From Lepidodermella squamata (Eukaryota; Gastrotricha): DNA of 64,000 nucleotides. Below are positions 33,901 through 46,802 of the stretch, piece by piece. The stretch lies in contig JBLDXI010000043.1 of NCBI GenBank assembly GCA_047495785.1, forward strand, positions 434,001 to 498,000. The letters run 5' to 3'. Within the stretch, counting starts at the first letter, position 1. Each line of letters starts with the position of its first letter. Below the pieces are notes generated by a model. That model was not told the DNA's origin, searched no databases, and saw only the letters and a program-made list of their open reading frames with translations. The position numbers and the translations under genes are program-made.

Positions 33901-36900
33901 CCAAGACCCGGCCACGCTGCGAGCCCTGTGGACCACCATCTCCCTCTCAGACCCGTCCTGGAACCCGGTCTTCACCCTCCAGGTCATCAACCCGAAACCA
34001 ACATGGCGGGTCAATGACGAAATTACCCTGATGGTCACTGGCATCAGCGATGATGTCATGTACCAGTTCGATTTCGGCGATGGTTCCATGTTCCTACCTG
34101 GTAAGGACTCGACAGCAACTTACGCCTATAAAAAGCCCGGAACCTACAACCTAAAACTCACTATGGAGTACGGCCATCGAGCTTACAACAACGAATCGCT
34201 GATTACCTTCAACGTTATCGCAAACCATGTCGGCAAACCACCGGCTGATTTCATAATTCTAAGCTCCACCCTGCAACCAGCGAACGGGTCGATGGCGGTC
34301 AAGGTTCAGTTATCGGGCGAGGATGACTTCAAATGCCGGTATAACGTAAACCCAACTGGTTTGAACGAACGGATCCGCGAAAAGGGCGGCGCGGACCCGA
34401 GCAACTACCAATTCGTTGCGCCTCAGGAGATGACGAGAATCGATCGGGAGCTCGTTGTCTACAACTTAGGTCCAGGCGCCTACGACCTAGTCGCTACCTG
34501 CAGTAATAAGTACGGAAATATGACTAAGGCCAGGCAGTTCGTTATCCCGTATAGCAAGGAACTTGCTACTACCCAACAAAAGACGGTAGATTCGTACGAA
34601 ATCCCAGCTTTGAATATGGCCAGCCTTACCAGCCCGGCTACAGCCCAGATTCGAACTTCGAAGAAATCTATCCCTGTCACAGTAAGCGGGACTACTGGAA
34701 TCAAACTCGGCCAGTTAGACACACTGCTCGAAGTTGGGAATAACACGATTGACGTTACCGTTAATGGCAAACCATTCTGCGTTGTCTACATCTTCGTTTT
34801 CCGACCTGCTGGTAACATGAGACTATCAACCTCGGCGCCTTTTGTCCCATACCCTAAGGGCTACCCGATCAACTTCAACCTATTCGTTGAGACCGGCGAT
34901 GCGATCCAGGGAACCCTGGATTTCGGCGATGGCTCTCCGAAAGAGACGATCCCACGCTTCACAACCGCCTGCCCTTGCAATTACTCCGGGACCCACATCT
35001 ACGGAATGGTTGGCGATTTTGTTATCAACGCTGCTCTCAGCTCAGCAATTGGCGGCGAACCATTCGCAGTTCAATCGCCTTCATTCAAGGTCGATTCTGC
35101 CGCGATTGGCGATGCTAAGGTCGACATGACGCCGGCTGACGGAAAGGTCTATGCTGGTGAACAAGTCGCCTTCGAAGTTTCGGTAACATCCGGATTCTCC
35201 CTCGGCGGTACCATCGACTACGCGGATGGCAGTGTCGAGCCGTTCCGCTTCGATGCGCTGACCTGCCCTTGCACGAAACGCTTCCTCCGCAAGTACAATG
35301 TCCCGAATTCCGAGAATACGATCGTTGTCCAGATTCGAGGCAACTACTCTGAGGCTTCGAAAACTATCCGATCCACGGTCCTAGTCCTCACTGTCCCGGT
35401 TGGTAACGCTAAGTTGGAAATCGCTGATCCACCGAACATGCGATACCTCCCCGGTGATGCTGTTACCTTCAAACTATCAGTCGATTCCGGCGAAAATGTT
35501 GCTGGCAGCATCAATTTCGGTGATGGAACTCCGAATCAAGTCGTTACCTTCGCCCAACCCGTCTGCCCTTGCTCGAAGACCTTTCGTCGCAACTACACCG
35601 ATGTTTCGAACTACACAATCTCGGCGAATGTGACCAACATCGCTGGAACAGCTCGAGTCCCGTCTTTGATCATCCCTTTCACCCAGCAACCGGTTACTGA
35701 CGGGTTCTTGCGGCCAGTTACCGGCTCGAACGCGCATATGTTGCTCGGGGACGAGTTGCAGCTCGAATTCGGTGCTAACGACGGCGAGCAAGTTTCGCTG
35801 GCCGTTGATTTCGGAGATGGAACTTCGATCTTCAAGCAAGATCTCTACAACACGGTCAGACGCCGTTGCCCATGCACCGGGACCGTTGAAAAGCATGTCT
35901 ACGACAAGCCCGGCTTCTACATGATCACTGCGACCTTCAGAAACAAAATCTCGTTCAAGGTCGTTCAAATCCCGGTGAGTGTCAACTTCAAAATCGCGTC
36001 AGTTACCGTGAAAGCCTCTACAGACCGAGTTGTGACCATCAACGCTGATCCTGTGACCTTCACTGTTGAAGTCAATGCCGAGGGTGACCAAACAACCCAA
36101 CCTGGACCAATTTTTGTCGACTGTAATATGGGCGATTATAAGGAAACCAAATTCATCCAGAATCTCAACCCTGAAAAAGACATTGTCACGTTTTCGTACG
36201 TTTTCCCGCGTTTCAACGCGTTCACCATCACCTGCACTGCGAGGAATAACATTTCGACTGCGGTAACTGATGGTTCGACGATTGTGAGAGTTGGCACGCC
36301 TATGAGTCGACTTTTTGTCTATGCACTACGAACCCGAGTCGCGGTTAATGAGGTAATTCCATTCACGATCGCCCTACTCCAAGGAACAGGCGCGATTTTC
36401 GATATCAGCTTTGTGACTCAGGACGAAATGGAGACTACAGCGAAATCTATGTCCGTCTCCCAGGATGTTTTTGGTAGCCCTGAGGTGACTAATCTCAAGA
36501 ACGTGAGTCTCCCAACTCCTGGGACTTACCTGATCAACGTCGTCGCGAAGAACGCGTTTGGATCCTTGACCGTTCGGACCTGCCAGGCTGTCACCGTTGT
36601 AACCCCTGCTGCCCCTGGCCCAATGCAAGGCGAGGAGTCTTGCTCCAACTTGGCGCTGAAATTACCAACTGATGCCCCGAAGATCTTCCAATCCTACGGC
36701 GCGAATATTTCTTTCGGACTTCAGACCGACTGCCGGCGAGGTATGGTCGTCACAGCCCAGATTTTCCGCAAATCAAGTGGTGCGGAAAATGCGGTATTGG
36801 TACCGACCAGTGCCCAGCTATGCTCGACATCCATGGTCCAGCCATACCCGGTTAATGACACTAATATCTACACGAACATCCCACCAGGCCGCATTGGAAT

Positions 36901-39900
36901 GGGCCGATACGTCGCTAAGGTTGAGGTCACCTTAGAGTCCTATCTCGAGGGCGTAGTCGTGAACTACGATGTCCCGTTCGAAATCATCGCCTCCCCACTT
37001 CAAGCAATGTTCACCTCGAAAGAGGAAGTCCTTATGGAAAATCAGAACTTGATCCTTGACTTCGAACCCTCGGGTGATTTGGACGTTGGCTACCTGGAAA
37101 ATACCGGACTGAGCTTCGACATTTTCTGCGCTCGCAAGACAAAGGCCCCGTCGAACATGAGCTATTCCGAGATTAAGTCGGTTTCCTACAACATCACTGA
37201 ATCCGAACAATGGGCAACTCATCTTTTCGACTTCAACAACACCTGCGGAATGGTGAACAAGTCGTTGGAAATCGAAATTTCGTTCCGAAAGATCACTTTC
37301 CTAACCGAGGGCATTATGGAAAACAACGTCCCATACTACATGACCCTCTTCGTCCACAAAATCGGCCGCGAAACTCCAGGCCGAGTCGTTCTACCAGTTC
37401 GAGTCTCACCAGGTAACATGTCGACTGATGAGGCGATTGACCGGATTGAAAATCTCCTGGCTAAGGGTGACAAGAGCGCGGCTTTGAGCGCGATCAACGC
37501 CGTTTCTCAGGTTTTGAACAAGCAAGGCAATGATACAGCTGTTGACAACCGGGCTCGAGCTCGTGAGAGGATTCTCGGTATTTTGGACAATGTCTCGTCA
37601 AGCTTGGACAATTTCAACCAGCTTCAGAACACCGGCTCGGCCTTGAAGACTATCACGGCCTCGAGGAATGAAGTTAACGATGGCGCGAAGATGCGGGCTG
37701 GTAATGCTTTGGCTAATGTTGGCAACGCCACGAAAGGATTCGCAACGGCCCCGGTTCAGGCTATCACTGATGTTGCTGGTTCGATTGTGAACGCTGTCAG
37801 CAACGTTTTGCCAACTAAATCTGAGCAAGACTCGGAGAAAAGTTTATTTGAAGGTAAGAATTTCTCATTCATGAAAGATCGTATGAAATAAGATGGATTA
37901 TTTTCAGGGAAGTTACCGAAAATAAATGGTACGACAGTGAATTCAACCATCTTCCGTACCTTGAGCCCTTCGACTCCATACTTGCCATCTCTAACCACCG
38001 TCCTTCCAACTTCAGTCGTGCAGCACATCATGGACATTGCTCATACTGAGTCGCCTGAAGCTGTTCGCCGCCTTGCTCGCGAAGCCGTTCATGACAGCAT
38101 GACAACCACACCTGCTGCCCTGATCACCACAACCCTGGTCAACCAGGAAAAGCGAATGGTCACCTGGGAAACTGTGCGCTACTACGCTACCACCATGGCA
38201 CCAAACTACAACCAAACAGTTGAGGACACGAATTCGACAAACAGCAATGACACGTCTGCTATCGCTGAGTTGAAACGAGCTCTTGCTGCCTTGGGTGAAT
38301 CCGAGTCCCCCGGAGCTAGAACGATCCGAAAATGCATCGAATGTGGCTTGCCGCCAGACTTCGATATCAACAAAGAAATCAGGGCACTGAGCAAGGAGAA
38401 GTCATTCTTTACTCGGCGCGAGATCACATTGATTGAGGCGTGTGCCTTATACCGAAACATTGACGCTCGTTGCTTGTTCTTCTATGAAGATCCGTCGGAA
38501 ATGAGACAGTTCTTCCGAAGCTGTAAGTATCCTTCTTAGCTTTTATCTCCCAAATCCATCCCAAATTTTTAAACTAAACTTGAGTCAAACTCGGACTAAC
38601 CCCTTAAATGTTTCAGGTCTGGACGAAGAAGCTAAAATTTTGGCTGAGAAGAGGAAGCGAGACAAAGCTCTCACCAAGAACACCGTCGGAGCTATCGATG
38701 CTGTCTCAGGTGTCCTGCTGAGCAAACAAGAGTCTGGCTCAGGAATCAGCCTGGCTAGCGAGCAACTGACCTTGAAACTGTTCAAAGTCAACGCTTCAAA
38801 CCAAACCGATTCACCTCACGCTTTGTCCTCGGAAACTGGTAGCTTCAGCGTGCCACAAGCTGCTGTTTCGAACTCATCATCTAACGTAACCGTTGGTATG
38901 CAATTCCTGACTACAGCTAGCAATCCATTCAGCTACTCAGACTCGGCTTCTAAAGTCAAATCTGGCGTTGTGACCCTGTCATACACCAACCCTGATGGAA
39001 GCCCGATGGCTGTCGACAACACAAGCGCCCCGATTGACATCAGACTGAAAGGAGCCGGCGAAAAGGGACCTCAGCCTGTGAACTACACAGTTTTCGCACC
39101 GATCGCTGACGTTCAAAAACTTCCGATGAACTACCATCGCATCGATCTAGCTGAGAATGACTCTTCTATCCATATTGTTGTGAAGCCAATGGATGATATT
39201 ACTCAGTTCCAGGTCTACATCCGCAAGGCTGGTTTCCCGAACGAAACTCTATACAACTTCACGCAAGCGCTGCCGAATGACAACTTTACCAAGTCACTGA
39301 AAGACCCGAAAGTTGGTGACGAGTTGCGCTGGAGTGTTTTCCCACCGCCCACCTTGACCAGGTACAACGGGTCGTACTACGTCGGTATCAAAATCATCGG
39401 AGCTAAGATTGAGCTGCCGTATGTTGCCCATAACTATACCTACAACATGCGGATGTTCACTTCGGGCTGCCGTTTCTGGGACGAACAAAACGAAACTTGG
39501 GCTACCCGTGGGTGCCAGGTCGGTCCTATGACCACAGTCTACGAAACCCAGTGCCTCTGCACCCATTTGACCAGCTTTGGGTCCGACTTCGCCCAACCAC
39601 CTAATGCCATCGACTTCAACACAGTCTGGGCTAAATTCGACGCGAAAAATGCCACTGTCTACTCGGTTATGATTGCCCTATTGGTGCTGTACTTCATCGG
39701 CGTGGTTTTCGCCTATCGGGCTGATAAGAGCGATCTGCACCGGTGGGAACCTAGGCCGTTGATGGACAACCTCCCGACTGATCGATACTTCTATCAGGTC
39801 AGCATTTTCACGGGTTGGAAGGCTCAGGCTGAGACTCAGTCAAAGGTTCGAATGATCGTAGTTGGCGCCAAGGGTGATACCGGCGTCCGATGCATTCAAC

Positions 39901-42900
39901 CGGCTCGCCAATCGAAGGCTTTCATCTTCAAGCATGGAAGCATCAACCACTTCATCCTAAGCACTGAACAGCCATTGGGTCAGCTCTCCTACCTAAGAAT
40001 CTGGCACGACAACTCTGGAAAAGGTCGTTACAGGTCGTGGAATCTGGAGCAGATTCAAATTTCCGACCTGCAATCGGAGCGGAAGTACTACTTTGTCGTC
40101 GATCGCTGGTTGGCTGTAGATCACGATGACGGAGCTGTCGAGCGGGTTGTTCCAGTCGCTAGCCTGCCTGATTTGATCACGTTCAAGTACCTGTTCACGA
40201 AGGACATCCGCCGCCGCTTTGGCGATGAACATTTGTGGATGAGCTGCGTCACCCGGCCCACGAGATCGGTTTTCACTCGTGTCCAGCGCCTGACCGTTTG
40301 CCTGTCGCTACTTTTCACGACCATGCTGGCTAACGCAATGTTCTACCAAGGCGCGGCTGAGGCACCGGTGCATGACGACTACAACCCGGATGACGACGGT
40401 GTTGGCAAGTCAGGAATCATCCGTCTCGGCCCGATTCAAATTTCGAAACGCGAATTGTGGGTTTCGGTCGTTTCCACCCTAATGGTCGCCCCGATTCATG
40501 CCCTGGCTGTTTTCATCTTCAAGCACTGCAAGCCTAGCAGATCTACGGCTCGAGTTGGCCAGGAAGGCATTTCGACTGTCGTGAAATCGACCCCGCGTTG
40601 GAAGCCTGTCGACGATAAAGTCTTGGCTGAGTTCGATAACGCTGATGAGTTGCGAAACCGAAGAACTGGCCTGCGCGGATTCTTCAACCGAGCCGGCGAG
40701 AAGATCAACGGAATGTTCGGTAAACAAGAACCGGGCAACACCTACGAATCTGAGGAGTCGAAACAAACGCGAAGAGTGTTCAAGAAGAAGGGAGCGAAGA
40801 AACATTTCATGCTGCCATCCCGCATGGTTTTCGTCGCCTATGGCATGTTGGGTCTCTGCATTCTGACTTCGACCTTCTTCCTACTCCTATACTCAATGTC
40901 GTGGGGCATTGAGAAGTCGAACAAATGGATGGTTTCGTTCGTTTTGTCATTCCTCGACCACTCTCTTATCGTCGAGCCGTTGAAGATTATCGGAATTGTC
41001 GTGATCTTGTCTTGCATTCTGAAACGTCATGCCAGAGATTCGTCTGAGGAACAGCAAATCGACGCGACTAAGGATGAGGTTGAAAAGTGGGTTGCTGAAA
41101 ACCGAGGCAGACTCACCCGAGACGAATTCGACGACATCTCCCGCCGTCGCCATAGCAAACCGGCCGATCTCATGCCGCCAGACCGTGAAAGCCTGGCCGA
41201 GGCGAGGAAACAACGCCTTCACGAGTTGGAGATGGAAAATGTCATCCGTGACGTAGTTGTCTACTTCCTATTCGTGATCATCGCTATGCTGCTAGCCTTC
41301 ACAATCCGAGGCCATGCTTCTTACACAATGTACACGGAAATCAACAATCTGATGTCGCCGAACTTCACTGACATCACCACGCCGCAGAGCTATTGGGACT
41401 GGATTTACAACGTGACGATCCCGGCTTTGTACCCGACGAAAGATTGGAAGGACCAGTGCTTGGGTTGGCGAGATGCTCAGCAGATCTCGGACTTTGCGAA
41501 CTTGCGAATCGGAGTGCCTCGACTGCGCCAATTCAGGGTCCGAGAAAGCACTTGCGTCGTGGACAAACGACTCGGAAAAGCTTCGAATGGCGATCGCTGC
41601 ATCGACGAGTATGACTGGACCACCGATGATACCAGCCCGTACCTACCCGGCTGGAACCCTCTGACTACAGACAACGCAAAGGCATTCGGGGCTGATTTGG
41701 ACAACTTGACCGATCTGTCGAATGTCCCACTTCTGAGGAACTCGCCGTGGATCTACCAAGACTCGTTGAAGTTGAAGGGTGTCTCTTACACTGCAAACCA
41801 CTTCACGTACAAAGGCGGTGGCTACGTCGCTGAGTTAAAACGGACCCGCCACGAAACCATGCGAGTTCTGAACCATCTCTACACCCGAAATTGGATCGAT
41901 GAACGAACCAGGGCGGTGTTCTTGGAGTTTTCGACCTACAACCCCAACGCCAACCTCTTCACCGCACCAATTTTCGCGATGGAGTTCATGGCTAGTGGCG
42001 ATACGAGCCCGAGAATGGACATCAAGGTGTTCAGCATCTACGACGATGCTGGAGCTATGCAGCTGGTCATATACGCTTTCGGCGTCATTTTCCTGGTCTA
42101 CACCATCATGTACGCCAGTATTGAGTACAAACGCATGAAAGCGGCCGGGTACAAGGAGTATTTCAAGGAGTACTTCAACATCATCACCCTGCTCATGCTC
42201 ATCTTCTGCTTCATCTCGGTGATTTTGTACATTGTGAGATTCATCATGGCTCGAGTTGCTGCTAAGGCCTTGGTCGGTGCTGGTTCTGAGGTTTTCGTCA
42301 ACTACGGCGCGTTGGCTACTCAGAACGAAATTCTGATGGTTTTCGTTGGCTTTGCGTCATTCTTCGCCATGCTGAACTTTTTGAAGATCTTAAACTTCAA
42401 CCGACGCCTTGCTATGCTTGGCATGGTCCTGTCGATTGCGATGAAGGACTTGAAGCCGTTCGCCATCGTTTTCCTCGGTGTTTTCTTCGCCTTCGCCCAG
42501 CTCTACTACTTCGCTCTGGGTACCGTTTTGGAACCGTATCGGTCAATTATCCAGACCATCGAGACCCTTATGGCTGCTTCTCTCGGCGTTTTTGATTTCG
42601 TCAAAATGAGGGTATAATTTCGCTTATTCTTTGGATTTTGAATTATTTTATTTGCGATTCTAGGATGCATCGCCTATCCTCGGCCCCATAGACAATGATG
42701 TACCATCATTGTCTATGCTCGGCCCATTTGGCTTCGTGCTGTTCCTGTTCATTGTCATGATCACCCTCATGGGCATGTTCGCCGTTATCATGGAAACAGC
42801 CGCTGCCATCCGAAAGCAACTTCGAGAGGAGCATAACCAGAAAAGCGACTACGAGACGATGATGTTCCTGTGGCGCAAGACCAAGGCCCTGTTCGGATTT

Positions 42901-42921
42901 TACGACGACGACAGAAGATGA
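30923..42921 (+). CDS. polycystin-1/LOV-1-like receptor-channel, full length (PKD)
   Basis: Six exons: 30923-30974, 31774-32185, 33460-37853, 37908-38522, 38617-42611, 42664-42921; about 3241 aa. Order: signal peptide (1-17); LamG/ConA-like domain (about 20-165); Cys-rich WSC-like stretch (about 240-310); PKD domains centred on FDFGDGS (about 359), LDFGDGSP (641), IDYADGS (739), INFGDGTP (838) and VDFGDGTS (936); long REJ-like region; GAIN domain ending in the GPS CLCTHLTSF (about 2140, predicted cleavage HL/T). Next come the first transmembrane helix (about 2170), PLAT/LH2 (2214-2341), further helices, a polycystin extracellular domain starting YTMYTEINNLM (2729-2949) and the TRPP channel helices ending LFLFIVMITLMGMFAVIM. 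This is the polycystin-1 architecture, and the length is close to C. elegans LOV-1. A role as sensory or gamete adhesion-GPCR-like receptor with polycystin-2-type partner is inferred from the family. Exon 6 carries an odd 39-bp insertion. Confidence 0.93.
42679..42725 (+). repeat. 39-bp palindromic in-frame insertion with 8-bp direct repeats in polycystin exon 6
   Basis: CTCGGCCC (42679-42686) and CTCGGCCC (42718-42725) flank a perfect palindrome: CATAGACAATGATG, loop TAC, CATCATTGTCTATG. The repeat plus palindrome adds 39 bp, exactly 13 codons, so the protein reads ILGP, an acidic linker, then MLGP. It lies between the pore-region exon end and the last transmembrane helix. The pattern is that of a minimal foldback insertion or transposon remnant with an 8-bp hAT-like target duplication. 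Confidence 0.85.
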
Positions 42922-43617
42922 GGAGCTATACCGGTTATCTGGCCGTGACATTTGATATTCACGAAATGTTATGATCTTCTATTGGATAATCGAAAAATGA
43001 GAAAAGACATTTTTCCTGACCAATTTTAATTTGTGATGACGATGAATTTCGGAGCTAGCCGAATTCTGAAATTATTTTATTTAATTAACCGTGACGACCA
43101 CTGGAAATAAAGGCAAATTTAAAATCAGTTTTCATAAAGCTCCAGATTTAAATCCTCCTTGGTCATTGAGATCTTCAAGCTCCCAATTCCCTCGTCAAAG
43201 CACGTCATCTAAATTCGGGGCGTTCTTTTTCCTTTTCTGGTCCCGCAGATTTTCATCAGAAAGTACGCGCGGTTATACGCGTTGTTGCACGAATTTCAGG
43301 GTCGTCCATTAGCTATTTGTCACTGATTAGGTCCTGAAACCTGAAACTGGAAACACCTCCACCTGTACATTTCTATTTAAGAAAATCATACAGATCACGA
43401 ACTTGTGCTCCATGAGAGACCGTATTTAATGTTAAAATGACGGTCGATGAGCTTTCAATGTATTGTTTAAATCAATTCAAGCCATAAACAATTTGTTCTA
43501 TTGGGTTCAAACCACGGCTTTTCGACCGTTGTTCGAGGTTACAATCCATTTCTTGCGGATGGTCTCCATCGATACAGGACATAGAAGGGTAGCGATATCA
43601 AAGCGATATCATACCTA
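42922..43617. other. polycystin 3' UTR and spacer
   Basis: The 3' flank immediately after the stop (GGCCGTGACATTTGATATTC) and the poly(A) region recur in the relic at 45.8-46.9 kb. Beyond about 43150 the sequence is unique and I see no gene up to the 3' end of the kinase pseudogene on the other strand. Confidence 0.5.
43106..43111 (+). promoter_or_regulatory. poly(A) signal of the full polycystin gene
   Basis: AATAAA about 185 nt after the stop, in the context GACGACCACTGGAAATAAAG. The relic at 46878-46883 keeps the same context (GACGACCACTGGTAATAAA). Confidence 0.55.
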
Positions 43618-45163
43618 TCATACCACCTCTGTCAACGAAACGCCCGGTACAGCCGTTAGCAACAATACCATTATGCAAATGGCATTGGCAGCCAACAGTA
43701 CATACGTTGCCATGTCTTTGATGTTCGCCATATCATTGCCTAAGGTTCCGACTTTTGATTGTTTTTTTGCTTTGACAACATCCAGTTCGGTAGAGATCCT
43801 CTGAATCTCCGTTGTCAAAGTATCTATCTGAGCGATGGCCTTGCCCATGAGTTCCGCGTGTAATCTTTCTTTCGCTTTCATTTCCTCTACTTCGGCGGCG
43901 AACTTCTGAAAATTCCCCTTCAAGACATTGGTTTGAGCAGTTGCCATGTCCATAGCTGCTGCTTCATATTTCCTAACCCGGTGGCGCAACGTTTCGACGT
44001 GTAGCACATCAGTTATGGTTGCTCGCTCTTCTGGATCTGCCACAAGCATCTTGCTGTCGATAAGGCCTCGAAACTTGCCGTGTATTGCTGGTATTTCAGG
44101 TCTTGGCGTGTTTTGATACACAGAAGGATACTTTTCGGTGGCAAAAATCACTCAAGTAAATTTCAAATGTTATTAAAAATTACCGGTAATTGTAATGCTA
44201 AAAGTTCGAACGCGACGACTCCCAACCCGTATCAACAGTTTTCAGTATCACGTAGGATGAAATATGCTAATGAGCACTTTTCATTGTGATTTCACGCACT
44301 GAACAATGAAAAGTGCTCATTAACATATTTCATCTTACGGAATACTGAAAATTGTTGGTACGGGAATGACCAGATATCAGCTTTGTAAGAGTAAGATAAT
44401 GGGACTTGATTCAAAATTTCTGGCGCTTTATGCGTAAGTGTGCCAGCATTCGTACCAACCGAACCTGATGAGCTGAAACACCAAAGATGTCAACTAAAAC
44501 ACCTGGGGCGAACTGACAAACCGCTAAACTTACACTGGCAACAACCGGGATAACCCGAAATCGCCGAGTTTTAAGACCTTCGACCTGAGATCACTCGCTG
44601 GGTAATGGCAGTCAGTTGTCGCACTCCGAAATACATATATTTTGGGACTTGATGTCACGATGCATGATTTTCCTATCGTGTAGCCAACAAACCGCAGAAG
44701 CAAGCTGAGTCAAAGATTTGCTGATCTCACTGCTCGAGAAGTACGGATCCTGTTCGCCATTCCCGGTGCAATTCTTACGAGCCTGGATAGCCTGCCCGTC
44801 GCAATACTCCATAACAATGTAGAACAGCTAGCCCACTTGAAACCAAGCAAAGGCCCTGACGATGTTATTGTGATCCTGAAGCTTTCGCATCAACAACGGC
44901 TCGCGGTAAATCATGTCCTGCATTCGCTCCACTTGGCTCTCATTTGTGTAGCGCTGAATGTGTTGCTCGATATTGACTTGTTTCAGGACAAACTTTCGCA
45001 TGCCATTCAGGACGATGCCAGCTTGAGACTCCTTCGGCTGTACAAGGAATGCCTTGCCGAAACCTGATTCTCCGATTCCGAGGCGATTGAGTTCCGTGAA
45101 ATCATTTACAGAAACCTGTCTTGCGAACACATCAGAATCAAAAGAGAATATCGGCGTCATCAT
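43618..45163 (-). pseudogene. NEK-like kinase pseudogene (copy 1)
   Basis: Homologous to the two kinases at 47.4-49.0 kb and 52.7-55.3 kb. Exon 1 (45163 down to about 44534) starts MMTPIFSFDSDVFARQV and keeps FVLKQV, but an in-frame TAG at about 44831-44833 follows AFAWFQVG. The GGDLHQAV segment is deleted, and a frameshift occurs between HRDIKSQN and LKLGDFGLSR. Exon 2 keeps HKAPEI and DIWS but is split by a 139-bp foldback at 44226-44364. Exon 3 (44130-43618) is open: coiled-coil tail and a C-terminal hydrophobic segment (ATYVLLAANAICIMVLLLTA) not seen in the other two. Four separate lesions make this a clear pseudogene. The hydrophobic tail suggests the ancestor may have been tail-anchored. 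Confidence 0.85.
44226..44364. repeat. 139-bp foldback element inside the kinase pseudogene exon
   Basis: The left arm CCCGTATCAACAGTTTTCAG, then GATGAAATATGCTAATGAGC and ACTTTTCATTGT, is matched by its reverse complement on the right ending GTTGGTACGGG. The arms are about 60 bp with few mismatches and the loop about 17 nt. It interrupts the codons between DIWS and LGVVAFEL of kinase subdomain IX. No autonomous relative was seen in the window. Confidence 0.85.
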
Positions 45164-45540
45164 TTCCTGCCGTACATACGTGGACTGAACTGATTAATAT
45201 AATGCTCAGAAATAAAGCGAAAATAAAGCTACTACCCTGGTTCAACGAATGAGATAAGGCGTTGCTTTAATCATCAACATCCTCTTTATCACAGTGCACC
45301 GCAATTCTATTGATAAATAATGGAGGTCCAAAAGTTTGGTTCAGCTAAAACAGCTAAAATGGGACACATGCAGTCCCATTTTAATTCCCAACTTTATTCG
45401 GTTTCCAATTCCAATATCATTATATGGGTTCATAAAATGAGGGTGCATACAAATGCGTCGAGGTGAATATATTGCTGAATAGAGCAATTAATTGAAAAGC
45501 AGAACGCGGCGAAAATTGCCAGAAATCGTGTTATTCTGTC
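45164..45540. other. spacer between kinase pseudogene and polycystin relic
   Basis: About 380 bp of AT-rich sequence upstream of the kinase pseudogene start. No gene, repeat or motif that I can support. Confidence 0.4.
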
Positions 45541-45849
45541 CATCCTAACGACTGGAAGGACCAGCGTTTAGGATGGAGGGACTTTGCGGATTTGCGAATC
45601 GGAGTGCCTCGATTATGCATGCCAATTCGGGTAAGCACTTAGGATGCACTTAGGATGAACGACTCGGCAAATCTGCCAATGGCGATCGCTGTATCAGCGA
45701 GCACGACTGGACCACGCATGATACCAGACCTTACATTTCTTGAGGTTGAACTTATTGAACATGTTGAACTTCACGACAAAAGATGAAGGATTACCAATTA
45801 TTTGGCCGTGACATTTCTGAAATTCACGAAATGCTATGATCTTTTAATG

Positions 45850-46585
45850 AATGATTCAACTCACCCCAACGGAAAATACCCATAGCACCATATCCCCAAC
45901 GCGCTGTTGCGTTCTCCAACACACACAAGGAAACTCGCGCGCAGGCAGGCAGGCGACACAGATGACCTGATGACACAGAGTCCGCGGGACCTGGTTGAAG
46001 CGTTTTCAAATCTGTGAATGGAATGTTCAAAGACACTGCATTCGAACGAACAACGGCGTCGAAGGGTGGCATCACCGCATGAACGTGGTCGCTAATCATC
46101 GCAAGCACCCTGCTATTTGGTTTTTCATTGAGTCTATCCAAAAAGAGGAGGCCGAAGCGGCTATCAAAATGGCCAAATTCGAAAAGCAGGGCAAGCCGTT
46201 GTGCAAGTCGAAGAAGAACCAGTGTTTAAAAAAGTCAAGCCTTAATTAATGTCGAAAAAGCATTTAACGAAAATTTGGGTCACCTAGCCGCCTCTCGGGA
46301 CCCGTTGAAGCATAAGAAAAAAAAATGATTTGCTCATTGAATTTCTTGATAACGTCTCAAAATTGTTGAAGAACAAAATATTAGAAAATCTGTTGAAATT
46401 TCTATTTGTAACTCGTAATTTGTTGTTGCTTTGTTGTTTGGTCTTTTCTTTTTACTTTTCGTTGTTGTGGCTTGAATACAGTTTTTTTACTCGGTGCGCA
46501 TTAATTTTGGGGGGCGCGCGCACGGGGATAATCACATTGGGTGCGTTACTTCGGGTAATTTCCGTTGGGGAGAGTTGAATATACG
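45850..46585 (+). mobile_element. Mutator-like (MULE) transposon remnant
   Basis: Terminal inverted repeats ATTCAACTCACCCCAACGGA on the left and TCCGTTGGGGAGAGTTGAAT on the right. CTTTTAATG (45841-45849) and CTTTTAATT (46586-46594) flank it as a near-perfect 9-bp duplication. An open stretch at 45995-46249 encodes RTNNGVEGWHHRMN followed by HPAIWFFIESIQKE, the characteristic C-terminal region of animal MULE-family transposases. The rest of the transposase is missing, so the copy is internally deleted and non-autonomous. It is inserted in the polycystin relic's 3' UTR. Confidence 0.82.
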
Positions 46586-46598
46586 CTTTTAATTGATA

Positions 46599-46802
46599 TA
46601 ATAATAATAATAATGGCTTTATTTATACTCCTTACGACTAAACGTCTCTAACGGTTTCCCGTTTTGAAGGAGTGGGCATTTTACTGCCTAACACAGATAC
46701 AGGAATCATGCGCACACACAGGCTTTGCATGTCCAGGTCCGGGAGCTGGGGCGAAGCGACTTGCTCAAGGCCGCAACACTTTTTGGTGTTGCTCTGTGGG
46801 CA
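46599..46802 (-). mobile_element. short non-LTR retroelement or SINE with 14-bp target duplication
   Basis: GCTTTTAATTGATA occurs at 46585-46598 and again at 46803-46816, a 14-bp target-site duplication. Read on the minus strand, the 204-bp insert ends AATAAAGCCATTATTATTAT, a 3' tail with TTA repeats typical of some LINE/SINE elements. It is too short to carry a reverse transcriptase; a 5'-truncated LINE or a SINE are both possible. It inserted at or next to the right duplication of the MULE. Confidence 0.75.
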
